64,000 nucleotides of DNA from the NCBI GenBank assembly GCA_009733575.1, contig ML769466.1:124001-188000 (forward strand), written 5' to 3'. The notes beneath the pieces were generated by a model. The model was not told where the DNA came from. It saw only the letters and a list, made by a program, of their open reading frames with translations, and searched no databases. The position numbers were made by a program, and so were the translations under genes. Source of the stretch: Gymnopus androsaceus JB14 (Eukaryota > Basidiomycota > Agaricomycetes > Agaricales > Omphalotaceae). Each line of letters begins with the position of its first letter. The first letter of the stretch is position 1. This document shows positions 45,666 to 57,513 of this stretch, in pieces.

Positions 45666-48600
45666 CTAAGGATGTGACGCCAGACCATACCAACTTTCCC
45701 TAAGCAGCTCTTGAAATTGCAGCGACCACCACCCCCGCTCTTCCCTCTCCATCTGTGTAGAATCGCTCGTCTTGCCCAACCCCATCGATACCGACTCATT
45801 CGCCAGCTGTAACGAGGGACTCTTGGGTAACGGGAGGCCAGTTTCCAAAATCGATTCTAGGATCCTCCGTCGATCTTGCTCCAAAAGGTGATTAGGCTCA
45901 TCGATATCACTACTACTGGTACGAGAGAGGCCTGGGTCCGAAAGGATACGGAGTGTCGATTGAGAAGAGCGCAGGAAGGCGTTCAGCCACGAGTCTCGCG
46001 AAGGAGTCGATGTAGTGGTGATAGGAGGTAGTTCAAGTTGAAGCGTTTTGATACAGGTCCCGCCGGTAGAAGTGCTTCTCTGGTTGGGCTCAGAATGCAC
46101 AGGAAGTACGTCGACAGCAATTGATGCAGGTTCTGCGACAGTCAGGAAATGCTGTTGCTTGAAAAATATAGCGGCTTACCATTAACATTATCTTGGCCAT
46201 TCCTATTCGAAACTCCCAATACCCTTGCAACACCAACGTCTTCACAAACATTCCATCTCTCTGATCCTTGTTGCTCCTGCGTATGAGATCTGTTCGTGGC
46301 GAAGACCACCAAATCCGAAAATACCAAGACCAATATTTGAGGGGGAAGGGGCGGAGAGCTAGTTTCAACAGACCGGAAGGATAAACCCGTAGAAGCTGAG
46401 TTGTTCGATTTGACTGAATCTGATCTTGACCTTTGGCTAGAGTCCCACTCGTTGATGGCGTCTACCAGTCTACTCATCCTATTTGAGTTGGGAGATTTAT
46501 TGAACTGGTTCGGCTCGCGCTGATCGAAGGAATGCTGCTGATTGCGAAGATGATAGGAATCCATGCGAAGCAGTTGTCCATGGCAAAGTAACTGTCGTTC
46601 TCTTCGTGCTAGGTTCATCGCAGAAGGTAGTCCATCAATACGTTCAGAAATACTCTTGACCAACTCGTATTCTTCTTCCCTTGCCTTGACTGCCGTCAGA
46701 GTCTTGACTACAAGAGCGGTAGAATGGACCAGCATTAGAGTCGAGAGATATTCGGCGTGAGTCTTAGGCGTCACATCCAGTAGTTTCTAAGGTCAAACAA
46801 AAGTTAATTTTAGCTTGACCACAAAGAGAAAAATAGACCGAAACTCACTCGAAAGAGATCAGGATATGAAGCAAGTCTGTTCACAGGCTCCAACAGCAGA
46901 CTCGCTAAGCTTGCTCGAGATTCGGCAGTCTTCTCCTGTATCCTCACAAACTCTCCAAAATCGCTTTCGTCATCCCTCACCAACCTCTCAAGCATCTCCA
47001 AAACGCCCACAATCTTGATCAAGTACGGCTGATACATCTCTAGCCTTGGCACGTATGCACGCAGAGCATTCGCCACGCTGCCCTTGTCCTTATCCCCGTC
47101 CTTAGTTGTAACCCCAGCGAGCGGCGATTCTGGCGTTTGGAATAACTGAAGCGTGTCACGTATCTGAGTATGCAAATTGGTAATATCCTCCAGCCAGTCC
47201 AATATCTTGGCAATCTCGAAAGGGACACCAGCGATCCAACTCTTACTTGATTGGACACGAAGAGGAAGAACGAAGAGATCGACGACGGAGGAAAGACGTT
47301 TGGCGAAAGAGGTCTCGGCATTACGCAGCTCCCATATTACTTCTTGCCTCTGGATTTCCATCTCTCCGTGGCTCTCGAGTAGGGATCTATACGTGTTGGA
47401 GTCGACGATGGAGCGCCATGAGGAAAACAGACCGGAGGATGATCCCAAGTTCTCCTGCTGATTGCCTTCAGATACAGGCAGCGCTCTTTGTGCCGATTTA
47501 GGCCTTGCCACTGGAGTCCGAGAACGATGCCGCGACTGTCGACGCTCTCTAGATCTAGACTTTTCGTTGCGTTCAGGAACAGACTCCTGCAAACTGAACT
47601 GTTGCTGTTCCTGCTGTTCATACCTATGGCTCTTCCTTCCTTCGTGATTGCGATGCGACGGTCCTCTTACTTCATTCTCGCTCTCGCCCAGACTCAATGT
47701 CCTAAACAGATTCTCCGCTCCAACACTCAGCTCGTTATCCCCCTCGTGCTCCCAACTATCCCTATCCATAGCAACATCTACGCCAGAAGCCATACTATCC
47801 GCCGGCGTGAGCGTCGACACCTGCGTCGAATCTGCCTCACGATTGCGCTCGCCCGCGGTATCACGGTGATAAATCTCCTCCGATTCTGACGGTGGGATGC
47901 CAAACGCTTGTCTGGTGCGTAAGACCACTTCCTGCGACCGTTTGGACAATACGACAGATTCGTAGTTGTAGGAATTTCCGTCTCGGGGCAGAGAGGAGGA
48001 AGGAGCATGTGGAGAAGGAGGAGGAGCACGAGAGGAGGGGGATTTCGCTGCTGAGATTCTTGGGGAGATTGAGTTGGTACCAGGGGATAGACTTTCTGAT
48101 GTTATTATACGATTTCCGCCTAGATTCCTTCTCGTTCTCCTGCCCCTTACCAATCGACTCCTCGGGTGAAGATCTACCCTGGAGGTGAGATGCTTTGAGG
48201 CAACCACTATCACCACCTGACGGTTTATCTCTATTTCCTTCTGTTCCCGCAATTGCGGAAGTAGATATACGCGGCGATGGTGGAAGATGGTCGTACGTTC
48301 CAGGATGAGGAGATAGAGAGGAAGCATGCAAAGAATACCGCTTCGAAGAATATGATTTGGAGTCACCATTGTTGGCGGTGTCTACTGAGCCCTCGGAGTA
48401 GGCAGTAGGCGACTTGAGATGGTACTGACTTGCCCTTCGCAGCATACCAGAGACAGGCAGAGGAGGCGGAACAGCAGGCGTACGAGGAGTGCACGCAGTA
48501 GAGGAGATCGAAACACCACTCGACTTTGGTCTCGACTTCGTTCGATCAACACCAGAAGCAGCACCACCACCATCGTTTACATGAAATCCGTACTCGGACT

Positions 48601-50367
48601 CTGATACCTCATCATCATATCGAGAATCTCTTGCTCCAGAGTCGAGTCCACATCCACATCCAGCATCCAAAGACCCACCAACAGCTAAACCCTTCTCACC
48701 AGAGTAGTCGCTCTCGCTCTCTGACAGGATACTTGACCCTGAAGCTGAACGATTCGTATTCGTATTCGATGGTGATTGACCCGAGTGTTCGTCTTCCAAG
48801 CCGCGCACGAGACCCAATAATGCGGCCTTGCGGCGACTGTGCGTCTCGTCTAGTTGGCTCAGATTGAGGGAGCGATTCTCGAGATCCTGAGCATCGGACG
48901 ACGACGATTGCCCGTTCCTGCTGTGCGAAATGTCGAGTTCAGATTCTTCCGCGTCGTCATCTGTGTAGATGGATTCAGCAGAGGGATACGATGCGACCGA
49001 AAAATGACGCCCTGGGCCTGGGCCGGAAGAATAGTCGTTCGTCTCCTCTTGGACGACAAGATAATGATCATAGTGATAATATTCTCCATCCTGTTCAGCC
49101 CCATACCGATATTGAGGTTCCTTGAACATCAGCCCCAAACTAATCCCCTCTTCACCTTGAGCCTGCCCTCTGACTTGACGACCAGGAGGCCTCTGCATCT
49201 GACTATAACCGTACGTGGCATACTGCTGCTGATGTTGATATAAGTCAACGTCACTCTCGGCTTCACTCGAGCTGGACGACGACGCAACGACTTCAGCATT
49301 TGCAACTGTGAGCTTTCGTCGTTCCCTCCCTTCTACCTCGTATCGGTATTCAAAATCCGACTCATCCGTGCTGACGCCATTGAAGACACGTTTCGTACCC
49401 GCAGGCGTGAGCTTGGTTCCACTTCCAGCTCCACGGAAGCGAGGAATGTGGGAAGTTTGGTATGATTTCGAGGACTGCGAAGGAGGTTGGGGTGTGGTTG
49501 GTGCGTTGGGAACATAAGAAAGATCTTTAGGAGGAACGGTACCAGGATCTGTCCGAGAGCGACTGCGTGTATTGGTCTGTCTGGTTACGCCGAAAGAAGG
49601 TTGATTTTCCTAAGTAGAGCTCGTTAATAAAGCTGTTCCTGTCGAGCGAAGGCGAATCATACCTTTGTGGATTGATCACTAGAAGAGGTCGGTACTGTAG
49701 AAGCAGAAGACTTTCGGCGGAGGAGACTTCGGACTGATTTCAGTGCTCCTCCACCTGGACTCGATGTTACTGGCGCGTTTTCAGACTTCGAAGAAGATAT
49801 CTTGGGTGTCGGCGCTTTCAACGCTGATTTTAGCACACTAGATTTCTGCATAGATATTTGTTTCGGAGTTGTTGGACGATCATCCGGTGTGCGATAAGTC
49901 GCCGTTGGAGGTTTTAACCGTGGAGAAAGAGACGGCGAAGTGCTTCCATCTTCTTCTGAACCTTGAAATTTGAACGTGGGCGTGGAAGAAGGGGTGGAAT
50001 TCGAGCCCGAATTATTTATACGAGATGGGGGTCGCGTCATTCTATCTATCGTGTCGCGTAGAGATGGCAAAAGCTGAGCTTCCATGAATGGGAGATTTTG
50101 AATCTGACTTTCCCGCCTTTTCCGTCCATTTTCCCAAGAAGCCTGCTTGTTAAATGAAACAGGCATATACGCGTCCTGCGAATGAGACGGTGAATTCGAG
50201 TTATTTCCTTCACTCAAGCTACAACTTTGGCTTCGTTCTGGGAGAACGAGCCCGCCGGCTGCGGCATAGTGAGAAGGCGGCAGAAAATTTAAAGGGCGAG
50301 GCGACGGTGAAGGCGGAGCAGGGGACCGTGATTTGCTACGGGATGTGTTTGAGCGAGATAAAGGCAT
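45666..50367 (-). CDS. Large RhoGEF with DH and PH-like domains
   Basis: Five exons splice in phase: 49663-50367, 48151-49609, 46849-48095, 46180-46786 and 45666-46132. The product is near 1,490 residues. The first 1,000 or so are Ser/Pro-rich and disordered (MPLSRSNTSRSKSRSP onward). The Dbl-homology domain starts at QEVIWELRNAETSFAKRL and continues through VDLFVLPLRVQ, SLLLEPVNRLASYPDLFRKL and LVHSTALVVKTLTAVK. A PH-like part follows (LVLVFSDLVVFATN, VGVARVLGV). DH-PH proteins load GTP onto Rho/Cdc42/Rac GTPases at the membrane and so steer polarity, cytokinesis or cell-wall integrity. A long regulatory N-terminus with many Ser/Thr-Pro sites suggests control by phosphorylation. The C-terminal frame ends WWSLQFQELLRESW and a few more residues. 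Confidence 0.82.
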
Positions 50368-50952
50368 TTGGTGGTCGTTCAAGTTCAAGTTGTTCAATGT
50401 CAAGATGAAGCGCTGAAGGATTTTCAAGTCCGCCCAAAGTATGGCGCAATTTCATGTAAGCAGATCGGCTCATGTGATTTATAGATAACGCCTATTTCCC
50501 AAAACGGCTGACATAGTCTATTGATGATTCACGCTACACATGGAACAATGGATAAGATAAGAGGGCTATATAGTCTATAAATTTATATACTAAGGTCAGA
50601 TATCATCGGTCATGTAAGTTACTATTTTGCAAAATTCAAAGTTCCTTGAACCCCGTTATGTGTGACAATTTTCAAAATGACAAAGTTCCCAGGGACCGTG
50701 TTACGGTTATGGGAACTTTAGGTCATAATTATACAGTATCATCCGGATCGATGAGGTTTGGCTGGGGCTTGGCCCCGCGTACCCGCCCGTGGATGTTCCG
50801 TCCCAGACAGAGCCGGAGCTCCAACTAACGTCTCGGGATGGGTACCCCAAACAGAGCGATGGCTTTATGTATTGTACAAGAGTATATTTTCGCTACAAAA
50901 GTAAGCTATTCGAAGTCAGCAATATCAATACCATTAATACATCAGTCTATAC
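50368..50952. other. Border between gene and transposon block
   Basis: The first part is the RhoGEF 5' flank. A GC-rich segment at about 50740-50860 (GGCTTGGCCCCGCGTACCCG) differs in composition from both sides. No gene seen. Confidence 0.4.
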
Positions 50953-51402
50953 ACTCCGGCGGATCTGATAAATCAAGGCTGAAATTAGTTTAGAAAAATG
51001 TTAAGTAAACAATAATATGTTTTGCCACAGATTTCCACTGAAAATGAGCAAAGATTTCATCTGAAAAATAAATAGAAAAATATATTCTTTTTTGTATATA
51101 ATCCTGGCTGCAAAACCCTGTGAAATCTAATCAATATTCCAATGGGAAAAAAGAGTCAATTTTGCTTGGCAAATTGCCATGATTTCCTCCGTAAAAGGAT
51201 TCGAGATAAAAGAAGTTTAGTGCTGGTAAACCGTGTTCTATTGCACCTGTGAAAGGTCTTGTGATGTCTGGTCTTTCCTGATCAAAATCTTCCAACTATT
51301 TCACCATCAAACACGTGGTACCCAGTTACTGCCTGTTACTGCCTAGGGACTGCCCAGTCGGGCTTAGCTGCTCAAATGCTGAATAAATGATGGGCACCCA
51401 GT
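50953..51402. repeat. Left arm of a 450-bp inverted repeat (recombinase gene tail)
   Basis: This segment is the diverged reverse complement of 54560-55008. It begins with the last codons of a tyrosine-recombinase gene on the + strand (GCGGATCTGATAAATCAAGG then TGA) and continues through its 3' flank. Shared words include TTAGTTTAGAAAAATGTTAA, CACAGATTTCCACTGAAAAT, ATTGCCATGATTTCCTC and CCAGTTACTGCCTGTTACTG. Confidence 0.75.
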
Positions 51403-51471
51403 GCTTCTGCCTCATATCTTTTCTGACCTCTCAGAATGCTTTCAGCCTTTCTTCTGTAATGGTAGCATGTA

Positions 51472-51792
51472 TGTAAGGATGGACAGGGGTAGGGGTTGAC
51501 CCCAGGTTATTGGCCCAAGGGTATGGAGGGTAAGGGTAGGGGTCAAAGCTCTCAAAACCCTCCATTTTTATATTGATGATATAGACATCCTATGGTGTTC
51601 TATAATTGTTATATCATGTTTAAGGATGGTTTTGAGTGTTATTACTTCTATTTTATTGAAAGTCTCATGAGTGGCATATCATTCTGTCCAAAAACCTCAG
51701 TAGGAACTGCAGGTTTAAAGGTTAGGGGTATGGAGGGTAAGGGTGAGGCTAGGGTGTTTTCAACCCAGGGTTAACCCCTGTCCATCCTTACA
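51472..51792. mobile_element. MITE-like element, 321 bp
   Basis: Terminal inverted repeats of 19 bp (TGTAAGGATGGACAGGGGT at 51472) are exact, and similarity continues inwards (GGTTGACCCC against GGTTAACCCT). Possible 4-bp target duplications TGTA flank it at 51468-51471 and 51793-51796. An internal word GTATGGAGGGTAAGGGT occurs twice. No coding capacity. Confidence 0.6.
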
Positions 51793-52424
51793 TGTATGGT
51801 TCCATCAATACTTCATCCCATGAATCAGCATAAGTATGGTATGGAGGTAGAATTTGTGTGGATATTACTTCAAGCATAAATCTTGTCTCATTAAATTACA
51901 ACACACCATCAACCCTCTGAGAGGGTTGTATCTATGTTGCAATATTGGTTTTACCAGAGCAGCAATGTACCACCAACAAGCACTTTGAGAGTGGGTACTT
52001 CAGGACCTGGAAAAAGCAGGACTCCAGTCCTTAACTTAAGCTTGCTGCTGCTACACATCCTCTCCTGGCAGAAAGATGTGGACTGGATTTTGGAAGAAGA
52101 TCAATGGTTTGGGTGACATTATTGATAAATTGACAACTGCTGAGGCTAAGCTTAGCAGATCATGCAGCTGGAAAATGCTTACAAAGCAGCGGGTCTATAA
52201 TTCTCCAGTGGCTAATTCGGCACAGCATCTGTCAGGAAGGCATCTCTTCCAAGTAGTCCTACTGTAGTGTCAGACTTCCCAAGCTTCAACAGCAATCTGG
52301 GCTCTGGGCCTAGCTCTAGAACTTGCAAAAACTTCCAGTCTATCTTTCCAGAAACTTTGACAAAGTAAGTCTCTGGGCTTACTCCTGAAGCAGACAACAA
52401 TCATGGGGTGCTGTGAATAATTCG

Positions 52425-53115
52425 GGGCCATGTTATTAATATTAACATGGAAATTAAAATCAAGACCCTTGAGGGGTTTTTTTAACATAGTCAATTAAAA
52501 TGCAAATTAGCAAGTGAAAATTGGATTTTTAACATGTTATTAACATCCAATGTGGATAACTATGAATGAAACATCCTAATTGACAACCTCATCATCTTGT
52601 GTGCCCATAGTAGTGTCCTAGAAGTCCACCTGTACATCCACCGTAGCCCTGCAAAGACTGGAGATGGGCCTGATATGAGGTGTGTGGAGTCTTCCAACTA
52701 AATATTCCTTCAAATGTCTCAAATTTGAGCCCCAACTTTATTGCCATTTTCTTCAAGGAGGAGGCTGTCCCTGCAGAATTGGAAGGTAGCAAATGGATAT
52801 GTGGGTATTTCACAATATTTCACCTAGCTGTAGCTTGGGAAGATTTTTTGGCAGGGGACAGACTTGGAGGTACATCCGGCAAACATTCAAAGATACAAAA
52901 GTTTGGTTTAGGTATTAGTTTTGGGGAGCTCCATGCTACTGCACAGTATGTAAGTGGAAAAATGAGTGGAAAAATGAAAATTGGCATGGAGGATGGAGCG
53001 GTCACCACACTGAGCCTTGCAAGCCTACAGGAATTATTAACATAAATTAATATGGGTCCTGGACCTTGATTTGATTAACATGTTATCAACTATGTTGATT
53101 AACATATGTGAATAA
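52425..53115. mobile_element. Possible second MITE-like element, about 690 bp
   Basis: The left end carries TTATTAATATTAACATGG and AAATTAAAATCAAGACC. The right end carries the loosely inverted GGACCTTGATTTGATTAACA and TGTTATCAACTATGTTG. The match is imperfect and no target duplication is clear. The internal open frame 52680-53045 has no motif. Confidence 0.35.
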
Positions 53116-53126
53116 GTTTTGGATTA

Positions 53127-53688
53127 TGTAAGACCGGGGTCAACGGTCTTAGGGAAAGGTACTGAAAGTAGCTTTGAGGCCTTTAGTATAAAAGGCGGAC
53201 GGGATCCGCGATCGAATATGCGTGCGGGTGGACTAGTCGAAGACTAGTAGTGAGAAGTGGGTGGATTGGGAATGCCAAAGCTCCCGAATGTGAGTTCTGA
53301 GTCTAGTTGTATGAGCCGACGTCGAATAGTTCGACGGCGGCGAGTCTGATTGTTGTATGAGCTTGCTGGTAGTCAAGTCAACGCGTGAGTCGAAAAGCGG
53401 AAGCCAGAACAAGCGTGTATTGAGAGAATAGATGAATTGACAAGAGTATAAGAAAATAGAGAGAAAACAAGAGATACGGGAGTAAACAAGTTAATATCAA
53501 GACGAGGGATCCCGAAAGGGGAACAACCGGTTATACACGTGCGGGATGCTGAGTTGGTGAGTAGTGAGTATGTACGGAAGTAGATGGGACCGCCGTGCGG
53601 CTTAGCGGGCGGTTATCGGACCAGTAGGGTGAGCCATGGGTACAATCGGGTGGTTTTGGTAGATAAAGAGGATGGGATTGGTGTTACA
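53127..53688. mobile_element. Solo LTR candidate
   Basis: A 562-bp segment begins TGTAAGACC and ends GGTGTTACA, which are complementary ends with 5'-TG...CA-3' as in LTRs. A TATAAAAG box lies at about 53187, followed by GC-richer text unlike the AT-rich surroundings. I could not find matching 4-6-bp target duplications or a second copy in the window, so this remains a candidate. Confidence 0.45.
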
Positions 53689-54559
53689 GGGCATGACAGA
53701 TTATTCACGGATGCATTTCCTTGTGGAGACAGAAAATGATTATGCTATACTATTCTCAAACAAACCATTGCAAGGTCTTGGTCCTGGTAGTGACCAATGC
53801 CCGCCAGGAAAAGTGTGGGAATCAAATTAGCGCTAGTGCTTTTTCTTTGAAAAAAGTGGACGGAGCAGCTGCAGCTTCAACCACATTGCCTAGCAGCTAG
53901 GTATAGTGGAACAAAATGATTATAATAGCAATTTAAGGATTTTGTTGAAAATAGATTTTTAAAAAGTTGTGAGGAACCACTCGGAACAGTGCTTACAGGG
54001 TACAGAAACAGGCATTAATGGCCATACATATTGATTATTTTTTCAACAAAACCTTCAAAATGCATCTCTAAACATTTCACTCTCCCAAAATTTGTCCAGA
54101 TGTGAAGTCCTTGAAGCTGTAGGTGGTCCATCGAAAATCGCCGTGGAAAACAGTGTGAACTTTCAAGCGCCCGTTAAAATACGGTCACCTTCCACACTCT
54201 TTCAGACTCTTTGAGTCCTTCCTCTCATTTTTCTAGCCTAATTTGGGCCTAATCATATACCTGTATCTTGATCCATCATTAACTACTATGAAGACCCTCA
54301 AATCTGCTGCTCTAGCTGGCTATAATACCTCGAACTGATTTTGAACCGATTTGCCACCTTGTTTCAAGCGCCGTTGCTTAGTCAGCGCCAAAATCGCTAG
54401 CGGCGTTGGTCACTACCATTGGTCCTTGCATCAGCTAGCATGGGTGCAAGGGATGACTTTGTCAGCCACTTGTTGCCTGTGAAGCACCCCTCCAAAAGTA
54501 TTTGGCTTAGTGCTTACAAAGCAGCGGGTTCCCTTTGCTTCATAATACTCTGCGTGCCA
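53689..54559. other. Spacer inside the palindrome, no gene seen
   Basis: The word GCTTACAAAGCAGCGGGT at about 54512 also occurs at about 52178, so part of this spacer is repeated. No coding signal. Confidence 0.4.
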
Positions 54560-55008
54560 GATGCCCATCAATTATTCAGCACTTTGAGTGGCTAAACCTG
54601 GGAGACTGGGCAGCGACCTGGGCAGTAACAGGCAGTAACTGGATACTGTGTGGTTGATGGCGAAATAGTTAAAAGATTTTGATTGGGAAAGACCAGACAT
54701 CACAAGACCTTTCACAGGTGCAATAGAACATGATTTACCAGTGCTAAACTTCTTTTATCTTGAATCCTTTTACAGAGGAAATCATGGCAATTTGCCAAGC
54801 AAAATTCATTCATTTTTCCCATTGGAATATTGATTAGATTTCATGGGGTTTTGCAGCCGGGATTATATATGAAAAAGAATATATTTTTCTATTTATTTTT
54901 GAGAGAAATCTTTGCTCATTTTCAGTGGAAATCTGTGGCAAAATATATTATTGTTTACTTAACATTTTTCTAAACTAATTTCAGCCTTGAATTATCAGAT
55001 CCGCCAGA
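54560..55008. repeat. Right arm of the 450-bp inverted repeat
   Basis: Reverse-complement partner of 50953-51402. Its outer end overlaps the last codons of the recombinase fragment at 54981-55388, so both arms are copies of the same gene tail plus 3' flank facing each other across a 3.2-kb spacer. Confidence 0.75.
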
Positions 55009-55388
55009 GTGATAAGCGAATCAGGAATCTTGTGCACTTTACAGTAGTCATCTAGTGTAGACTTGAGTCTCAATATCTGGTCTGGATTGTAAGCTTTAAG
55101 TATGTGTGCAGGAAGAATCTCTTCAAAACAACACCAATAGATGAGGAAAGTGAGCAATGTCCATCTGCCAATAGCAGCTACCACCTCAGGGGGTACTTTG
55201 GCAATAAGCAGTTCAACAGCTCTGCCAATACGGAAACTGTGACCCTGTACATTGAGTAATCCCTTCCCTTTCCATATCGCATTGCAAAATGCAAGGAACG
55301 TCAACTTCACCATGTGTTGCAGTTTGCTGGAATCATTGATGTATCCAAATAGTGAAAATTCAGCTGGCAGGTCAGCGTTTGCCTGCAT
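54981..55388 (-). pseudogene. C-terminal part of a retroelement tyrosine recombinase
   Basis: The leftward frame contains VQGHSFRIGRAVELLIAKVP (the H-x-x-R of the catalytic set), PEVVAAIGRWTLLTFLIYW with a Tyr in the expected place, and a terminal DSLITLADLIIQG. Spacing agrees with the tyrosine recombinases of DIRS-like or Crypton-type elements. The N-terminal half with the first catalytic Arg is missing upstream, so this is a truncated copy. It belongs to a different lineage from the recombinase at 60.2-61.2 kb, judging from the residues around the motif. Confidence 0.7.
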
Positions 55389-56084
55389 ATGTTTCTTCGT
55401 TGCAACAAACAGACAAAGGATTCTAGCAGCTAAAGGTGTGGCAGGAAGGTGAATCCTGTGGATTTTACCAATTCTTTGCTTTTCCCTCCTCGGGACAACC
55501 TAGAAGATTTTCCTTCCCTTCAGGTTGATTCCAAGGGGCTGGTAACTTCATCTCAATTCCATGCTGAGGCTTCGGGTGTCAGGTCTGTTCAACATTTCAT
55601 CAATGCCAGTACTTTTCCCGTATGTCACTGTATTTTCTTTCTTTCCATTCTTTATATCTAACATTGTTTTGTTTCTAGAACAACACGCTCCCTCTGAACC
55701 TGCAAGTACTGTTTTTTGATATCGAGCCTAGGTTGTCTCACTTGGGGTTGGTCCTGACCCACAATCATGTTGGTTATACACTTAATTGCCACTTGTGAAC
55801 CATCCATTGGACTCGGTAAGTTGCTTTTCCCTTCTCATTTTTCATCTTAACTAATTGCTAGCTGAAGCTACGTGAACAAAGTGAACGGCTAGCATAAGTG
55901 AAAGATAAGGAAAGTGAATGAAATTGAAGTGTACATACATTAGAACCGAATTAATCAAGTGACGTGCGTAACGCGCGCCAATTGACTTTGAGTTTGTTTC
56001 TCTCGCATTCAACTTCAGATATTCTCGTCCCTCTTCTCGTTCTCCTCACCTCTGGCCCTTCGACTTTTTTGGGTTTCAGAATCA
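55389..56084. other. 5' flank or untranslated leader of the DIRS-like element
   Basis: No supported gene. A pyrimidine-rich tract ending GGGTTTCAG at about 56080 could be a splice acceptor in front of the Gag frame. Confidence 0.35.
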
Positions 56085-57513
56085 GTATGACAGGAATCTT
56101 ACCCAATGCTGGTATTGCTGGTCCTTTACAGGACAATTACGATTTCAATGCGCATATAAACTCCCACCAGCTCTGGCACCGACAGGGCAAACCCTGCGAA
56201 CGAGGAACGTGCACAACTGTGTAGCGGAAAAGTTCAACGAAGATAGCGTTAACACGACACTAGATTGTCGCAATAACACACCTCGTACAGCCACCCAGGA
56301 TGTTGGGCTGCCTCTGAAATCACTCTACAGTATCCTCCAAGACGAATTCGAGGAGTTGGTATTCAGCGAACCCTACTGCATAGAAGTTGGACCTCTTCTG
56401 CTTTTCTTGAGGAAGAAAGTCATTCGTGAGCGTTTGAGTAATGCAGAAAAGCCCGATAAAGAGAAGATCGGCAAAGAAAAGACAGGCAAGTCTATTTGAG
56501 GCTCAATGGTTATGGAGAATCCTACTGTTTGTATCCCGGGACAGCAGCCAGATGTGGTCATAGCCGAGGTGGTTCTCCACTCCATTTTCAATAAACTATA
56601 TCTTCCCATAAATTGGTTCACCAATGCCCGCCTCAAACACATCCAGCACCGCATGCACGAGCTCCATACAAAACTCATACACCCGGAATCTTTGGTTGAG
56701 GTCCCCAATCCCGACAAGGTCGTGGTTTTTGATATGTCCAAAATGATAACCCTTTGGGGCTCGGATGAACTCCACACTTGCTTATCTCCAGTAAAATGGA
56801 AACAAGCCACCAAGAATTTACTTGCAGCACTCCTACTCCTATCTGAGTCACTTTCTCCGGCCGAACTGCTCACCCGTCATACCTTTGCAGAGGAATTCCG
56901 GAAACACCAAAAATTTTTCACTCAATATGGTGACTATGAGGAGAATTACCAACATTGGTATTCATTCGAGTGCACGGCATGCCACGACATATTGAAAGGT
57001 TTGTTGTTTGACAAGGGCTATTACGTCCAACAGGTCGATGGTCTTTTGCGAGCGAAATCCGCAGCAGCAGCTCTTACAGTCTCTCCTTCTAGCCCACTCA
57101 AAAGAACCTCGGATTCGGATCTCCGTTCACACACAAAGGTGGCTTGAACCTTGAATGACTCCCCAGGCTCATCCCGACCAGACACCAAACCGGGGCCCCA
57201 GAACTCCTCGCCACCATCATGCCTCACATGCTGCGGCCCGCATATCCTGCGCGACCACCCAGCCAGTACTACCACGTTTGCTGATGGGAAACCATGTTTC
57301 TCAATCACACGCGAAGGTCTGCTATGGACAGTAAAACCTTTTCGGGGTCGGGAAGCCAGGCAGATCTGCATCAACTTCAATCTCCCAACTGGATGCAGGC
57401 GAACTCACAATGACAGATGGATTCACATCTGTAGTCTGTGTGGTAAGGAACACGCAGCTCTGTCTCATAGCTCATCTTGCAGTCAGGTCCTAGAGGGTGC
57501 CTTTCGGATCTGA
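56085..57513 (+). pseudogene. Gag-like region with zinc finger of the DIRS-like element
   Basis: One frame can be read from about 56085 onward and is interrupted only by TGA at 56497-56499, 57145-57147 and 57511-57513. Readable blocks are LPLKSLYSILQDEFEELVF, PGQQPDVVIAEVVLHSIF, LWGSDELHTCLSPVKWKQA, RHTFAEEFRKHQKFFTQYGD and ENYQHWYSFECTACHDIL. A zinc-finger-like segment follows: ICINFNLPTGCRRTHNDRW, then HICSLCGKEHAALSHSSSC. That Cys/His layout is the usual one after the Gag part in basidiomycete DIRS elements and probably binds RNA. The TGA codons would stop translation. Confidence 0.65.

Noticed and set aside
46563..49243. Many + strand frames rich in Arg and Ser opposite the RhoGEF gene
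   Set aside because: Antisense shadows of the Ser-rich disordered region.
52680..53045. 121-residue + frame inside the second MITE-like element
   Set aside because: Composition is low-complexity (repeated SGKMSGKMK), the frame spans repeat sequence, and no domain is visible.
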